Origin: Bathymodiolus brooksi
Taxonomy: Eukaryota; Mollusca; Bivalvia; Mytilida; Modiolidae
Assembly: GCA_963680875.1 (NCBI GenBank)
Contig: OY804590.1
Span: 19,840,640-19,904,639, forward strand
Direction: 5' to 3'
DNA length: 64,000 nt
The number at the start of each line of letters is the position of its first letter. Within the stretch, counting starts at the first letter, position 1. The notes under the pieces are model-generated. The model saw nothing but the letters and a program-made list of their open reading frames with translations. It was not told the DNA's origin and did not search any database. The translations under genes were made by a program, and so were the position numbers. Below, piece after piece: positions 42,978-56,993 of this stretch.

Positions 42978-45040
42978 AAATCACTGTAGGAACAGCTCCA
43001 AACTCTAATAAAAAAATAAAAAATACCACACTGTAGGAACAGCTCCAAACTCTAATAGAAAAATAAAAAATACCACACTGTAGGAACTGCTCCAAACTCT
43101 AATAGAAAAATAAAAAATACCATACTGTAGGAACAGCTCCAAACTCTAATAGAAAAAACAACAAATACCACACTGTAGGAACAGCTCCAAACTCCTATAG
43201 AAAAACAACAAATACCATACTGTAAGAACAGCTCATAACTCCAATAGAAAAACAACAAATACCACACTGTCAGAACAGCTCCAAACTCTAATAGAAAAAC
43301 AACAAATACCACACTGTAGGAACAGCTCCAAATTTTAATAGAAAAACAACAAATACCACACTGTAGGAACAGCTCCAAACTCTAATAGAAAAACAACAAA
43401 TACCACACTGTAGGAACAGCTCAAATTCTACCAGAAAAACAACAAATACCACACTGTAGGAACAGCCCAAAACTCTAATAGAAAAACAACAAATACCACA
43501 CTGTAGGAACAGCTCCAAACTCCAATAGGAAAACATCAAATACCGCACTGTAGGAACAGCTCCAAACTCTAATAGAAAAACAAAAAATACCACACTGTAG
43601 GAACAGCTCCAAACTCTAATAGAAAAACAACAAATACCACACTGTCGGAAGAGCTCCAAACTTTAATAGAAAAACAAAAAATATCACACTGTAGGAACAG
43701 CTCCAAACTCTAATAGAAAAACAACAAATACCACGCTGTCGGAACAGCTCCAAACTTTAATAGAAAAACAAAAATACCACACTGTAGGAACAGCTGCAAA
43801 CTCTAATAGAAAAACAACAAATACCACACTGTAGGAACAGCTCCAAACTCCAATAGAAAAACAACAAATACCACACTGTAGGAACAGCTCCAAATTCCAA
43901 TAGAAAAACAACAAATACCACACTGTAGGAACAGCTCCAAACTCTAACAGAAAAACAAAAAACCACACTGTAGGAACTGCTCCAAACTCTAATAGAAAAA
44001 CAAAAAATACCACACTGTAGGAACAGCTCCAAACTCTAATAGACAAACAACAAATATCACACTGTAGGTACAGCTCCAAACTCTAATAGAAAAACAACAA
44101 ATATCACACTGTAGGAACAGCTCCAAACTCTAATAGACAAACAACAAATATCACACTGTAGGAACAGCTCCAAACTCTAATAGACAAACAACAAATATCA
44201 CACTGTAGGAACAGCTCCAAACTCTAATAGACAAACAACAAATACCACACTGTAGGAACAGCTCCAAACTCTAATAAAAAAACAAAAAATACCACACTGT
44301 AGGAACAGCTCCAAACTCCAATAGAAAAACAACAAATACCACGCTGTCGGTACAGCTCCAAACTCCAACAGAAAAACAACAAATACCACACTGTAGGAAC
44401 AGCTCCAAACTTTAATAGAAAAACAAAAAAATACCACACTGTAGGAACAGGTTCAAACTCCAATAGGAAAACAACAAATACCACATTGTAGGAACAGCTC
44501 CAAACTCTAATAGAAAAACCAAAAATACCACACTGTAGGAACAGCTCCAAACACTAATAGAAAAACAACAAATACCACACTGTAGGAACAGCTCCAAACT
44601 CTAATAGAAAAACAACAAATACCACACTGTAGGAACAGCTCCAAACTCTAATAGAAAAACAAAAAAATACCACACTGTAGGAACAGCTCCAAACTTCAAT
44701 AGAAAAATAAAAAATACCACACTGTCGGAACAGCTCCAAACTCTAATAGAAAAACAACAAATACCACACAGTAGGAACAGCTCCAAACTCTAATAGAAAA
44801 ACAAAAAATACCACACTGTAGGAACAGCTCCAAACTCTAATAGAAAATCAACAAATACCACACTGTAGGAACAGCTCCAAACTCTAATAGAAAAACAAAA
44901 AATACCACACTGTAGAAACAGCTCCAAACTTTAATAGAAAAACAAAAAATATCACACTGTAGGAACAGCTCCAAACTCTAATAGAAAAACAAAAAATACC
45001 ATACTGTAGGAACAGCTCCAAACTCTAATAGAAAAACAAC
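42978..45040 (+). repeat. 2,063-bp HOR, copy 3
   Basis: This matches copy 1 at 8,333 bp. It has CTTTAATAG near 44,408, where copies 1 and 2 have CTTTAATTG, and AATAAAAAAATAAAAAATA near 43,010, where the others have AATAGAAAAATAAAAAATA. Confidence 0.88.
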
Positions 45041-47711
45041 AAATCACTGTAGGAACAGCTCCAAACTCTAATAGAAAAATAAAAAATACCACACTGTAGG
45101 AACAGCTCCAAACTCTAATAGAAAAATAAAAAATACCACACTGTAGGAACTGCTCCAAACTCTAATAGAAAAATAAAAAATACCATACTGTAGGAACAGC
45201 TCCAAACTCTAATAGAAAAAACAACAAATACCACACTGTAGGAACAGCTCCAAACTCCTATAGAAAAACAACAAATACCATACTGTAAGAACAGCTCATA
45301 ACTCCAATAGAAAAACAACAAATACCACACTGTCAGAACAGCTCCAAACTCTAATAGAAAAACAACAAATACCACACTGTAGGAACAGCTCCAAATTTTA
45401 ATAGAAAAACAACAAATACCACACTGTAGGAACAGCTCCAAACTCTAATAGAAAAACAACAAATACCACACTGTAGGAACAGCTCAAATTCTACCAGAAA
45501 AACAACAAATACCACACTGTAGGAACAGCCCAAAACTCTAATAGAAAAACAACAAATACCACACTGTAGGAACAGCTCCAAACTCCAATAGGAAAACATC
45601 AAATACCGCACTGTAGGAACAGCTCCAAACTCTAATAGAAAAACAAAAAATACCACACTGTAGGAACAGCTCCAAACTCTAATAGAAAAACAACAAATAC
45701 CACACTGTCGGAAGAGCTCCAAACTTTAATAGAAAAACAAAAAATATCACACTGTAGGAACAGCTCCAAACTCTAATAGAAAAACAACAAATACCACGCT
45801 GTCGGAACAGCTCCAAACTTTAATAGAAAAACAAAAATACCACACTGTAGGAACAGCTCCAAACTCTAATAGAAAAACAACAAATACCACACTGTAGGAA
45901 CAGCTCCAAACTCCAATAGAAAAACAACAAATACCACACTGTAGGAACAGCTCCAAACTCTAACAGAAAAACAAAAAACCACACTGTAGAAACTGCTCCA
46001 AACTCTAATAGAAAAACAAAAAATACCACACTGTAGGAACAGCTCCAAACTCTAATAGACAAACAACAAATATCACACTGTAGGTACAGCTCCAAACTCT
46101 AATAGAAAAACAACAAATATCACACTGTAGGAACAGCTCCAAACTCTAATAGACAAACAACAAATATCACACTGTAGGAACAGCTCCAAACTCTAATAGA
46201 CAAACAACAAATATCACACTGTAGGAACAGCTCCAAACTCTAATAGACAAACAACAAATACCACACTGTAGGAACAGCTCCAAACTCTAATAAAAAAACA
46301 AAAAATACCACACTGTAGGAACAGCTCCAAACTCCAATAGAAAAACAACAAATACCACGCTGTCGGTACAGCTCCAAACTCCAACAGAAAAACAACAAAT
46401 ACCACACTGTAGGAACAGCTCCAAACTTTAATAGAAAAACAAAAATAACACACTGTAGGAACAGCTCCAAACTCTAATAGAAAAACAAAAAAATACCACA
46501 CTGTAGGAACAGCTTCAAACTCCAATAGGAAAACAACAAATACCACATTGTAGGAACAGCTCCAAACTCTAATAGAAAAACCAAAAATACCACACTGTAG
46601 GAACAGCTCCAAACTCTAATAGAAAAACAAAAAAATACCACACTGTAGGAACAGCTCCAAACTTCAATAGAAAAATAAAAAATACCACACTGTCGAAACA
46701 GCTCCAAACTCTAATAGAAAAACAACAAATACCACACAGTAGGAACAGCTCCAAACTGTAATAGAAAAACAAAAAATACCACACTGTAGGAACAGCTCCA
46801 AACTCTAATAGAAAAACAAAAAAATACCACACTGTAGGAACAGCTCCAAACTCTAATAGAAAAACAAAAAATACCACGCTGTCGGAACAGCTTCAAACTC
46901 TATTAGAAAAATAAAAAATACCACGCTGTATGAACAGCTCCAAACGTCAATAGAAAAACAACAATTACCACACTGTAGGAACAGCTCCAAACTTTAATAG
47001 AAAAACAAAAATAACACACTGTAGGAACAGCTCCAAACTCTAATAGAAAAACAAAAAAATACCACACTGTAGGAACAGCTTCAAACTACAATAGGAAAAC
47101 AACAAATACCACATTGTAGGAACAGCTCCAAACTCTAATAGAAAAACCAAAAATACCACATTGTAGGAACAGCTCCAAACTCTAATAGAAAAACAACAAA
47201 TACCACACTGTAGGAACAGCTCCAAACTCTAATAGAAAAACAACAAATACCACACTGTAGGAACAGCTCCAAACTCTAATAGAAAAACAAAAAATACCAC
47301 ACTGTAGGAACAGCTCCAAACTCTATTAGAAAAATGAAAAATACCACACTGTAAGAACAGCTCCAAACTCTAATAGAAAAACAACAAATACCACACTGTA
47401 GGAACAGCTCCAAACTCTAATAGAAAAAAAAATACCACACTGTAGGAACAGCTCCAAACTCTATTAGAAAAACAACAAATACCACACTGGAGGAACAGCT
47501 CCAAACTCTAATAGAAAATCAACAAATACCACACTGTAGGAACAGCTCCAAACTCTAATAGAAAAACAAAAAATACCACACTGTAGAAACAGCTCCAAAC
47601 TTTAATAGAAAAACAAAAAATATCACACTGTAGGAACAGCTCCAAACTCTAATAGAAAAACAAAAAATACCATACTGTAGGAACAGCTCCAAACTCTAAT
47701 AGAAAAACAAC
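45041..47711 (+). repeat. 2,671-bp transition unit (57 monomers) with 660-bp block
   Basis: The first part follows the 26-monomer order. It then matches 22.5-24.7 kb, including CAAAAATAACACAC at about 46,439 and 47,006, AAACGTCAATAG at 46,942 and AAAATGAAAAATACC near 47,332. Length variants sum to 57 x 47 minus 8 = 2,671. It joins the 26-monomer domain on its left to the 4,641-bp domain on its right. Confidence 0.85.
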
Positions 47712-48573
47712 AAATCACTGTAGGAACAGCTCCAAACTCTAATAGAAAAATAAAAAATACCACACTGTAGGAACAGCTCCAAACTCTAATAGAAAAATAA
47801 AAAATACCACACTGTAGGAACTGCTCCAAACTCTAATAGAAAAATAAAAAATACCATACTGTAGGAACAGCTCCAAACTCTAATAGAAAAAACAACAAAT
47901 ACCACACTGTAGGAACAGCTCCAAACTCCTATAGAAAAACAACAAATACCATACTGTAAGAACAGCTCCAAACTCTAATAGAAAAACAACAAATACCACA
48001 CTGTCAGAACAGCTCCAAACTCTAATAGAAAAACAACAAATACCACACTGTAGGAACAGCTCCAAATTTTAATAGAAAAACAACAAATACCACACTGTAG
48101 GAACAGCTCCAAACTCTAATAGAAAAACAACAAATACCACACTGTAGGAACAGCTCAAATTCTACCAGAAAAACAACAAATACCACACTGTAGGAACAGC
48201 CCCAAACTCTAATAGAAAAACAACAAATACCACACTGTAGGAACAGCTCCAAACTCCAATAGGAAAACATCAAATACCGCACTGTAGGAACAGCTCCAAA
48301 CTCTAATAGAAAAACAAAAAATACCACACTGTAGGAACAGCTCCAAACTCTAATAGAAAAACAACAAATACCACACTGTCGGAAGAGCTCCAAACTTTAA
48401 TAGAAAAACAAAAAATATCACACTGTAGGAACAGCTCCAAACTCTAATAGAAAAACAACAAATACCACGCTGTCGGAACAGCTCCAAACTTTAATAGAAA
48501 AACAAAAATACTACACTGTAGGAACAGCTCCAAACTCCAATAGAAAAACAACAAATACCACACTGTAGGAACA

Positions 48574-49275
48574 GCTCCAAACTCTAATAGAAAAGCAAAA
48601 AATACCACACTGTAGGAACAGCTCCAAATTCTAATAGGAAAACAACAAATACCACACTGTAGGAACAGCTACAAAATCTAATAGAAAAACAAAAAATACC
48701 ACACTGTAGGAACAGCTCAAATTCTACCAGAAAAACAACAAATACCACACTGTAGAAACAGCTCCAAACTCCAATAGAAAAACAACAAATACCACACTGT
48801 AGGCACAGCTCCATACTCCAATAGGAAAACAACAAATACCGCACTGTAGGAACAGCTCCAAACTCTAATAGAAAAACAAAAAATACCACACTGTAAGAAC
48901 AGCTCCAAACTCCAATAGAAAAACAACAAATACCACACTGTAGGAACAGCTCCAAACTCTAATAGAAAAACAACAAATACCACACTGTAGGATCAGCTCA
49001 AACTCTACCAGAAAAACATCAAATACCACACTGTAGGAACAACTCCAACCTCTAACAGAAAAACAAAAAATACCACACTGTAGGAACAGCTCCAAACTCT
49101 AATAGAAAATCAACAAATACCACACTGTAGGAACAGCTCAAACTCTACCAGAAAAACAACAAATACCACACTGTAGGAACAGCTCCAAACTCTAATAGAA
49201 AAACAACAAATACCACACTGTAGGAACAGCTCCAAACTCCAATAGAAAAACAACAAATACCACACTGTAGGAACA
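48574..49275 (+). repeat. 702-bp shortened 27-monomer block (15 monomers)
   Basis: Monomers 1-13 and 26-27 of the 1,266-bp unit are present in order and monomers 14-25 are absent. The length difference, 564 bp, is exactly 12 x 47. Equivalent blocks lie at 53,215-53,916 and 57,856-58,557. Private changes include TCCATACTCC, GTAGAAACAGC and AAACATCAAATA. Confidence 0.9.
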
Positions 49276-51740
49276 GCTGCAAACTCTAATAGAAAAGCAA
49301 AAAATACCACACTGTAGGAACAGCTCCAAATTCTAATAGGAAAACAACAAATACCACACTGTAGGAACAGCTACAAAATCTAATAGAAAAACAAAAAATA
49401 CCACACTGTAGGAACAGCTCAAATTCTACCAGAAAAACAACAAATACCACACTGTAGGAACAGCTCCAAACTCCAATAGAAAAACAACAAATACCACACT
49501 GTAGGCACAGCTCCAAACTCCAATAGGAAAACAACAAATACCGCACTGTAGGAACAGCTCCAAACTCTAATAGAAAAACAAAAATTACCACACTGTAAGA
49601 ACAGCTCCAAACTCCAATAGAAAAACAACAAATACCACACTGTAGGAACAGCTCCAAACTCTAATAGAAAAACAACAAATACCACACTGTAGGATCAGCT
49701 CAAACTCTACCAGAAAAACAACAAATACCACACTGTAGGAACAACTCCAACCTCTAACAGAAAAACAAAAAATACCACACTGTAGGAACAGCTCCAAACT
49801 CTAATAGAAAAACAACAAATACCACACTGTAGGAACAGCTCAAACTCTACCAGAAAAACAACAAATACCACACTGTAGGAACAGCTCCAAACTCTAACAA
49901 AAAAACAAAAAATACCACACTGTAGGAACTGCTCCAAACTCTAATAGAAAAACAAAAAATACCACACTGTAGGAACAGCTCCAAACTCTAATAGACAAAC
50001 AACAAATATCACACTGTAGGTACAGCTCCAAACTCTAATAGAAAAACAACAAATATCACACTGTAGGAACAGCTCCAAACTCTAATAGACAAACAACAAA
50101 TATCACACTGTAGGAACTGCTCCAAACTCTAATAGACAAACAACAAATATCACACTGTAGGAACAGCTCCAAACCCTAATAAAAAAACAAAAAATACCAC
50201 ACTGTAGGAACAGCTGCAAACTCCAATAGAAAAACAAAAAATACCACACTGTAGGACCAGATCCAAAATCTAACAGAAAAACAACAAATACCACACTGTA
50301 GGAACAGCTCCAAACTCTAATAAAAAAACAAAAAATACCACACTGTAGGAACAGCTCCAAACTCCAATAGAAAAGCAACAAATACCACGCTGTCGCTACA
50401 GCTCCAAACTCCAATAGAAAAACAACAAATACCACACTGTAGGAACAGCTCCAAACTCTAATAGAAAAACAACAAATACCACACTGTAGGAACAGCTCCA
50501 AACTCCAATAGAAAAACAACAAATACCACACTGTAGGAACAGCTGCAAACTCTAATAGAAAAGCAAAAAATACCACACTGTAGGAACAGCTCCAAATTCT
50601 AATAGGAAAACAACAAATACCACACTGTAGGAACAGCTACAAAATCTAATAGAAAAACAAAAAATACCACACTGTAGGAACAGCTCAAATTCTACCAGAA
50701 AAACAACAAATACCACACTGTAGGAACAGCTCCAAACTCCAATAGAAAAACAACAAATACCACACTGTAGGCACAGCTCCAAACTCCAATAGGAAAACAA
50801 CAAATACCGCACTGTAGGAACAGCTCCAAACTCTAATAGAAAAACAAAAATTACCACACTGTAAGAACAGCTCCAAACTCCAATAGAAAAACAACAAATA
50901 CCACACTGTAGGAACAGCTCCAAACTCTAATAGAAAAACAACAAATACCACACTGTAGGATCAGCTCAAACTCTACCAGAAAAACAACAAATACCACACT
51001 GTAGGAACAACTCCAACCTCTAACAGAAAAACAAAAAATACCACACTGTAGGAACAGCTCCAAACTCTAATAGAAAAACAACAAATACCACACTGTAGGA
51101 ACAGCTCAAACTCTACCAGAAAAACAACAAATACCACACTGTAGGAACAGCTCCAAACTCTAACAAAAAAACAAAAAATACCACACTGTAGGAACTGCTC
51201 CAAACTCTAATAGAAAAACAAAAAATACCACACTGTAGGAACAGCTCCAAACTCTAATAGACAAACAACAAATATCACACTGTAGGTACAGCTCCAAACT
51301 CTAATAGAAAAACAACAAATATCACACTGTAGGAACAGTTCCAAACTCTAATAGACAAACAACAAATATCACACTGTAGGAACTGCTCCAAACTCTAATA
51401 GACAAACAACAAATATCACACTGTAGGAACAGCTCCAAACCCTAATAAAAAAACAAAAAATACCACACTGTAGGAACAGCTGCAAACTCCAATAGAAAAA
51501 CAAAAAATACCACACTGTAGGACCAGATCCAAAATCTAACAGAAAAACAACAAATACCACACTGTAGGAACAGCTCCAAACTCTAATAAAAAAACAAAAA
51601 ATACCACACTGTAGGAACAGCTCCAAACTCCAATAGAAAAGCAACAAATACCACGCTGTCGCTACAGCTCCAAACTCCAATAGAAAAACAACAAATACCA
51701 CACTGTAGGAACAGCTCCAAACTCTAATAGAAAAACAAAA
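49276..51740 (+). repeat. 1,266-bp nested HOR (27 monomers), tandem pair
   Basis: The first unit, 49,276-50,541, starts at GCTGCAAAC with AAAAGCAAAAAATA. The second starts at 50,542. I counted 27 monomers, of which three are 46 bp (TCTACCAG types), giving 27 x 47 minus 3 = 1,266. The second unit is complete for 25 monomers, then monomer 26 is replaced by a 48-bp type with seven A, near 51,735. The equivalent pairs lie at 53,917-56,381 and 58,558-61,022. Confidence 0.92.
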
Positions 51741-52352
51741 AAATACCACACTGTAGGAACAGGTTCAAACTCCAATAGGAAAACAACAAATACCACATTG
51801 TAGGAACAGCTCCAAACTCTAATAGAAAAACCAAAAATACCACACTGTAGGAACAGCTCCAAACACTAATAGAAAAACAACAAATACCACACTGTAGGAA
51901 CAGCTCCAAACTCTAATAGAAAAACAACAAATACCACACTGTAGGAACAGCTCCAAACTCTAATAGAAAAACAAAAAAATACCACACTGTAGGAACAGCT
52001 CCAAACTTCAATAGAAAAATAAAAAATACCACACTGTCGGAACAGCTCCAAACTCTAATAGAAAAACAACAAATACCACACAGTAGGAACAGCTCCAAAC
52101 TCTAATAGAAAAACAAAAAATACCACACTGTAGGAACAGCTCCAAACTCTAATAGAAAATCAACAAATACCACACTGTAGGAACAGCTCCAAACTCTAAT
52201 AGAAAAACAAAAAATACCACACTGTAGAAACAGCTCCAAACTTTAATAGAAAAACAAAAAATATCACACTGTAGGAACAGCTCCAAACTCTAATAGAAAA
52301 ACAAAAAATACCATACTGTAGGAATAGCTCCAAACTCTAATAGAAAAACAAC

Positions 52353-55300
52353 AAATCACTGTAGGAACAGCTCCAAACTCTAATAGAAAAATAAAAAATA
52401 CCACACTGTAGGAACAGCTCCAAACTCTAATAGAAAAATAAAAAATACCACACTGTAGGAACTGCTCCTAACTCTAATAGAAAAATAAAAAATACCATAC
52501 TGTAGGCACAGCTCCAAACTCTAATAGAAAAAACAACAAATACCACACTGTAGGAACAGCTCCAAACTCCTATAGAAAAACAACAAATACCATACTGTAA
52601 GAACAGCTCATAACTCCAATAGAAAAACAACAAATACCACACTGTCAGAACAGCTCCAAACTCTAATAGAAAAACAACAAATACCACACTGTAGGAACAG
52701 CTCCAAATTTTAATAGAAAAACAACAAATACCACACTGTAGGAACAGCTCCAAACTCTAATAGAAAAACAACAAATACCACACTGTAGGAACAGCTCAAA
52801 TTCTACCAGAAAAACAACAAATACCACACTGTAGGAACAGCCCAAAACTCTAATAGAAAAACAACAAATACCACACTGTAGGAACAGCTCCAAACTCCAA
52901 TAGGAAAACATCAAATACCGCACTGTAGGAACAGCTCCAAACTCTAATAGAAAAACAAAAAATACCACACTGTAGGAACAGCTCCAAACTCTAATAGAAA
53001 AACAACAAATACCACACTGTCGGAAGAGCTCCAAACTTTAATAGAAAAACAAAAAATATCACACTGTAGGAACAGCTCCAAACTCTAATAGAAAAACAAC
53101 AAATACCACGCTGTCGGAACAGCTCCAAACTTTAATAGAAAAACAAAAATACTACACTGTAGGAACAGCTCCAAACTCCAATAGAAAAACAACAAATACC
53201 ACACTGTAGGAACAGCTCCAAACTCTAATAGAAAAGCAAAAAATACCACACTGTAGGAACAGCTCCAAATTCTAATAGGAAAACAACAAATACCACACTG
53301 TAGGAACAGCTACAAAATCTAATAGAAAAACAAAAAATACCACACTGTAGGAACAGCTCAAATTCTACCAGAAAAACAACAAATACCACACTGTAGAAAC
53401 AGCTCCAAACTCCAATAGAAAAACAACAAATACCACACTGTAGGCACAGCTCCATACTCCAATAGGAAAACAACAAATACCGCACTGTAGGAACAGCTCC
53501 AAACTCTAATAGAAAAACAAAAAATACCACACTGTAAGAACAGCTCCAAACTCCAATAGAAAAACAACAAATACCACACTGTAGGAACAGCTCCAAACTC
53601 TAATAGAAAAACAACAAATACCACACTGTAGGATCAGCTCAAACTCTACCAGAAAAACATCAAATACCACACTGTAGGAACAACTCCAACCTCTAACAGA
53701 AAAACAAAAAATACCACACTGTAGGAACAGCTCCAAACTCTAATAGAAAATCAACAAATACCACACTGTAGGAACAGCTCAAACTCTACCAGAAAAACAA
53801 CAAATACCACACTGTAGGAACAGCTCCAAACTCTAATAGAAAAACAACAAATACCACACTGTAGGAACAGCTCCAAACTCCAATAGAAAAACAACAAATA
53901 CCACACTGTAGGAACAGCTGCAAACTCTAATAGAAAAGCAAAAAATACCACACTGTAGGAACAGCTCCAAATTCTAATAGGAAAACAACAAATACCACAC
54001 TGTAGGAACAGCTACAAAATCTAATAGAAAAACAAAAAATACCACACTGTAGGAACAGCTCAAATTCTACCAGAAAAACAACAAATACCACACTGTAGGA
54101 ACAGCTCCAAACTCCAATAGAAAAACAACAAATACCACACTGTAGGCACAGCTCCAAACTCCAATAGGAAAACAACAAATACCGCACTGTAGGAACAGCT
54201 CCAAACTCTAATAGAAAAACAAAAATTACCACACTGTAAGAACAGCTCCAAACTCCAATAGAAAAACAACAAATACCACACTGTAGGAACAGCTCCAAAC
54301 TCTAATAGAAAAACAACAAATACCACACTGTAGGATCAGCTCAAACTCTACCAGAAAAACAACAAATACCACACTGTAGGAACAACTCCAACCTCTAACA
54401 GAAAAACAAAAAATACCACACTGTAGGAACAGCTCCAAACTCTAATAGAAAAACAACAAATACCACACTGTAGGAACAGCTCAAACTCTACCAGAAAAAC
54501 AACAAATACCACACTGTAGGAACAGCTCCAAACTCTAACAAAAAAACAAAAAATACCACACTGTAGGAACTGCTCCAAACTCTAATAGAAAAACAAAAAA
54601 TACCACACTGTAGGAACAGCTCCAAACTCTAATAGACAAACAACAAATATCACACTGTAGGTACAGCTCCAAACTCTAATAGAAAAACAACAAATATCAC
54701 ACTGTAGGAACAGCTCCAAACTCTAATAGACAAACAACAAATATCACACTGTAGGAACTGCTCCAAACTCTAATAGACAAACAACAAATATCACACTGTA
54801 GGAACAGCTCCAAACCCTAATAAAAAAACAAAAAATACCACACTGTAGGAACAGCTGCAAACTCCAATAGAAAAACAAAAAATACCACACTGTAGGACCA
54901 GATCCAAAATCTAACAGAAAAACAACAAATACCACACTGTAGGAACAGCTCCAAACTCTAATAAAAAAACAAAAAATACCACACTGTAGGAACAGCTCCA
55001 AACTCCAATAGAAAAGCAACAAATACCACGCTGTCGCTACAGCTCCAAACTCCAATAGAAAAACAACAAATACCACACTGTAGGAACAGCTCCAAACTCT
55101 AATAGAAAAACAACAAATACCACACTGTAGGAACAGCTCCAAACTCCAATAGAAAAACAACAAATACCACACTGTAGGAACAGCTGCAAACTCTAATAGA
55201 AAAGCAAAAAATACCACACTGTAGGAACAGCTCCAAATTCTAATAGGAAAACAACAAATACCACACTGTAGGAACAGCTACAAAATCTAATAGAAAAACA

Positions 55301-56993
55301 AAAAATACCACACTGTAGGAACAGCTCAAATTCTACCAGAAAAACAACAAATACCACACTGTAGGAACAGCTCCAAACTCCAATAGAAAAACAACAAATA
55401 CCACACTGTAGGCACAGCTCCAAACTCCAATAGGAAAACAACAAATACCGCACTGTAGGAACAGCTCCAAACTCTAATAGAAAAACAAAAATTACCACAC
55501 TGTAAGAACAGCTCCAAACTCCAATAGAAAAACAACAAATACCACACTGTAGGAACAGCTCCAAACTCTAATAGAAAAACAACAAATACCACACTGTAGG
55601 ATCAGCTCAAACTCTACCAGAAAAACAACAAATACCACACTGTAGGAACAACTCCAACCTCTAACAGAAAAACAAAAAATACCACACTGTAGGAACAGCT
55701 CCAAACTCTAATAGAAAAACAACAAATACCACACTGTAGGAACAGCTCAAACTCTACCAGAAAAACAACAAATACCACACTGTAGGAACAGCTCCAAACT
55801 CTAACAAAAAAACAAAAAATACCACACTGTAGGAACTGCTCCAAACTCTAATAGAAAAACAAAAAATACCACACTGTAGGAACAGCTCCAAACTCTAATA
55901 GACAAACAACAAATATCACACTGTAGGTACAGCTCCAAACTCTAATAGAAAAACAACAAATATCACACTGTAGGAACAGTTCCAAACTCTAATAGACAAA
56001 CAACAAATATCACACTGTAGGAACTGCTCCAAACTCTAATAGACAAACAACAAATATCACACTGTAGGAACAGCTCCAAACCCTAATAAAAAAACAAAAA
56101 ATACCACACTGTAGGAACAGCTGCAAACTCCAATAGAAAAACAAAAAATACCACACTGTAGGACCAGATCCAAAATCTAACAGAAAAACAACAAATACCA
56201 CACTGTAGGAACAGCTCCAAACTCTAATAAAAAAACAAAAAATACCACACTGTAGGAACAGCTCCAAACTCCAATAGAAAAGCAACAAATACCACGCTGT
56301 CGCTACAGCTCCAAACTCCAATAGAAAAACAACAAATACCACACTGTAGGAACAGCTCCAAACTCTAATAGAAAAACAAAAAAATACCACACTGTAGGAA
56401 CAGGTTCAAACTCCAATAGGAAAACAACAAATACCACATTGTAGGAACAGCTCCAAACTCTAATAGAAAAACCAAAAATACCACACTGTAGGAACAGCTC
56501 CAAACACTAATAGAAAAACAACAAATACCACACTGTAGGAACAGCTCCAAACTCTAATAGAAAAACAACAAATACCACACTGTAGGAACAGCTCCAAACT
56601 CTAATAGAAAAACAAAAAAATACCACACTGTAGGAACAGCTCCAAACTTCAATAGAAAAATAAAAAATACCACACTGTCGGAACAGCTCCAAACTCTAAT
56701 AGAAAAACAACAAATACCACACAGTAGGAACAGCTCCAAACTCTAATAGAAAAACAAAAAATACCACACTGTAGGAACAGCTCCAAACTCTAATAGAAAA
56801 TCAACAAATACCACACTGTAGGAACAGCTCCAAACTCTAATAGAAAAACAAAAAATACCACACTGTAGAAACAGCTCCAAACTTTAATAGAAAAACAAAA
56901 AATATCACACTGTAGGAACAGCTCCAAACTCTAATAGAAAAACAAAAAATACCATACTGTAGGAATAGCTCCAAACTCTAATAGAAAAACAAC
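52353..56993 (+). repeat. 4,641-bp HOR, copy 2
   Basis: This matches copy 3 at exactly 4,641 bp throughout the stretches compared. Landmarks, the 702-bp and 1,266-bp sub-blocks and rare sites such as GGAACAGTTCC (near 55,974), GTCGCTACAGC and CACTACACTG-type variants keep the same positions. I saw no length difference between copies 2 and 3. Confidence 0.93.

Larger units (their letters stand above)
47712..52352 (+). repeat. 4,641-bp HOR (99 monomers), copy 1
   Basis: The unit is measured between 43-bp landmarks. Counting length variants gives 99 x 47 minus 12 = 4,641. It contains a 702-bp 15-monomer block (48,574-49,275), a full 1,266-bp 27-monomer block (49,276-50,541), a nearly full second one (50,542 to about 51,740), and a remainder like 29.8-31.1 kb. 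Near 47,960 it has GCTCCAAACTCTAATAG, where copies 2 and 3 have GCTCATAACTCCAATAG, so its left part is slightly different. Confidence 0.92.
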
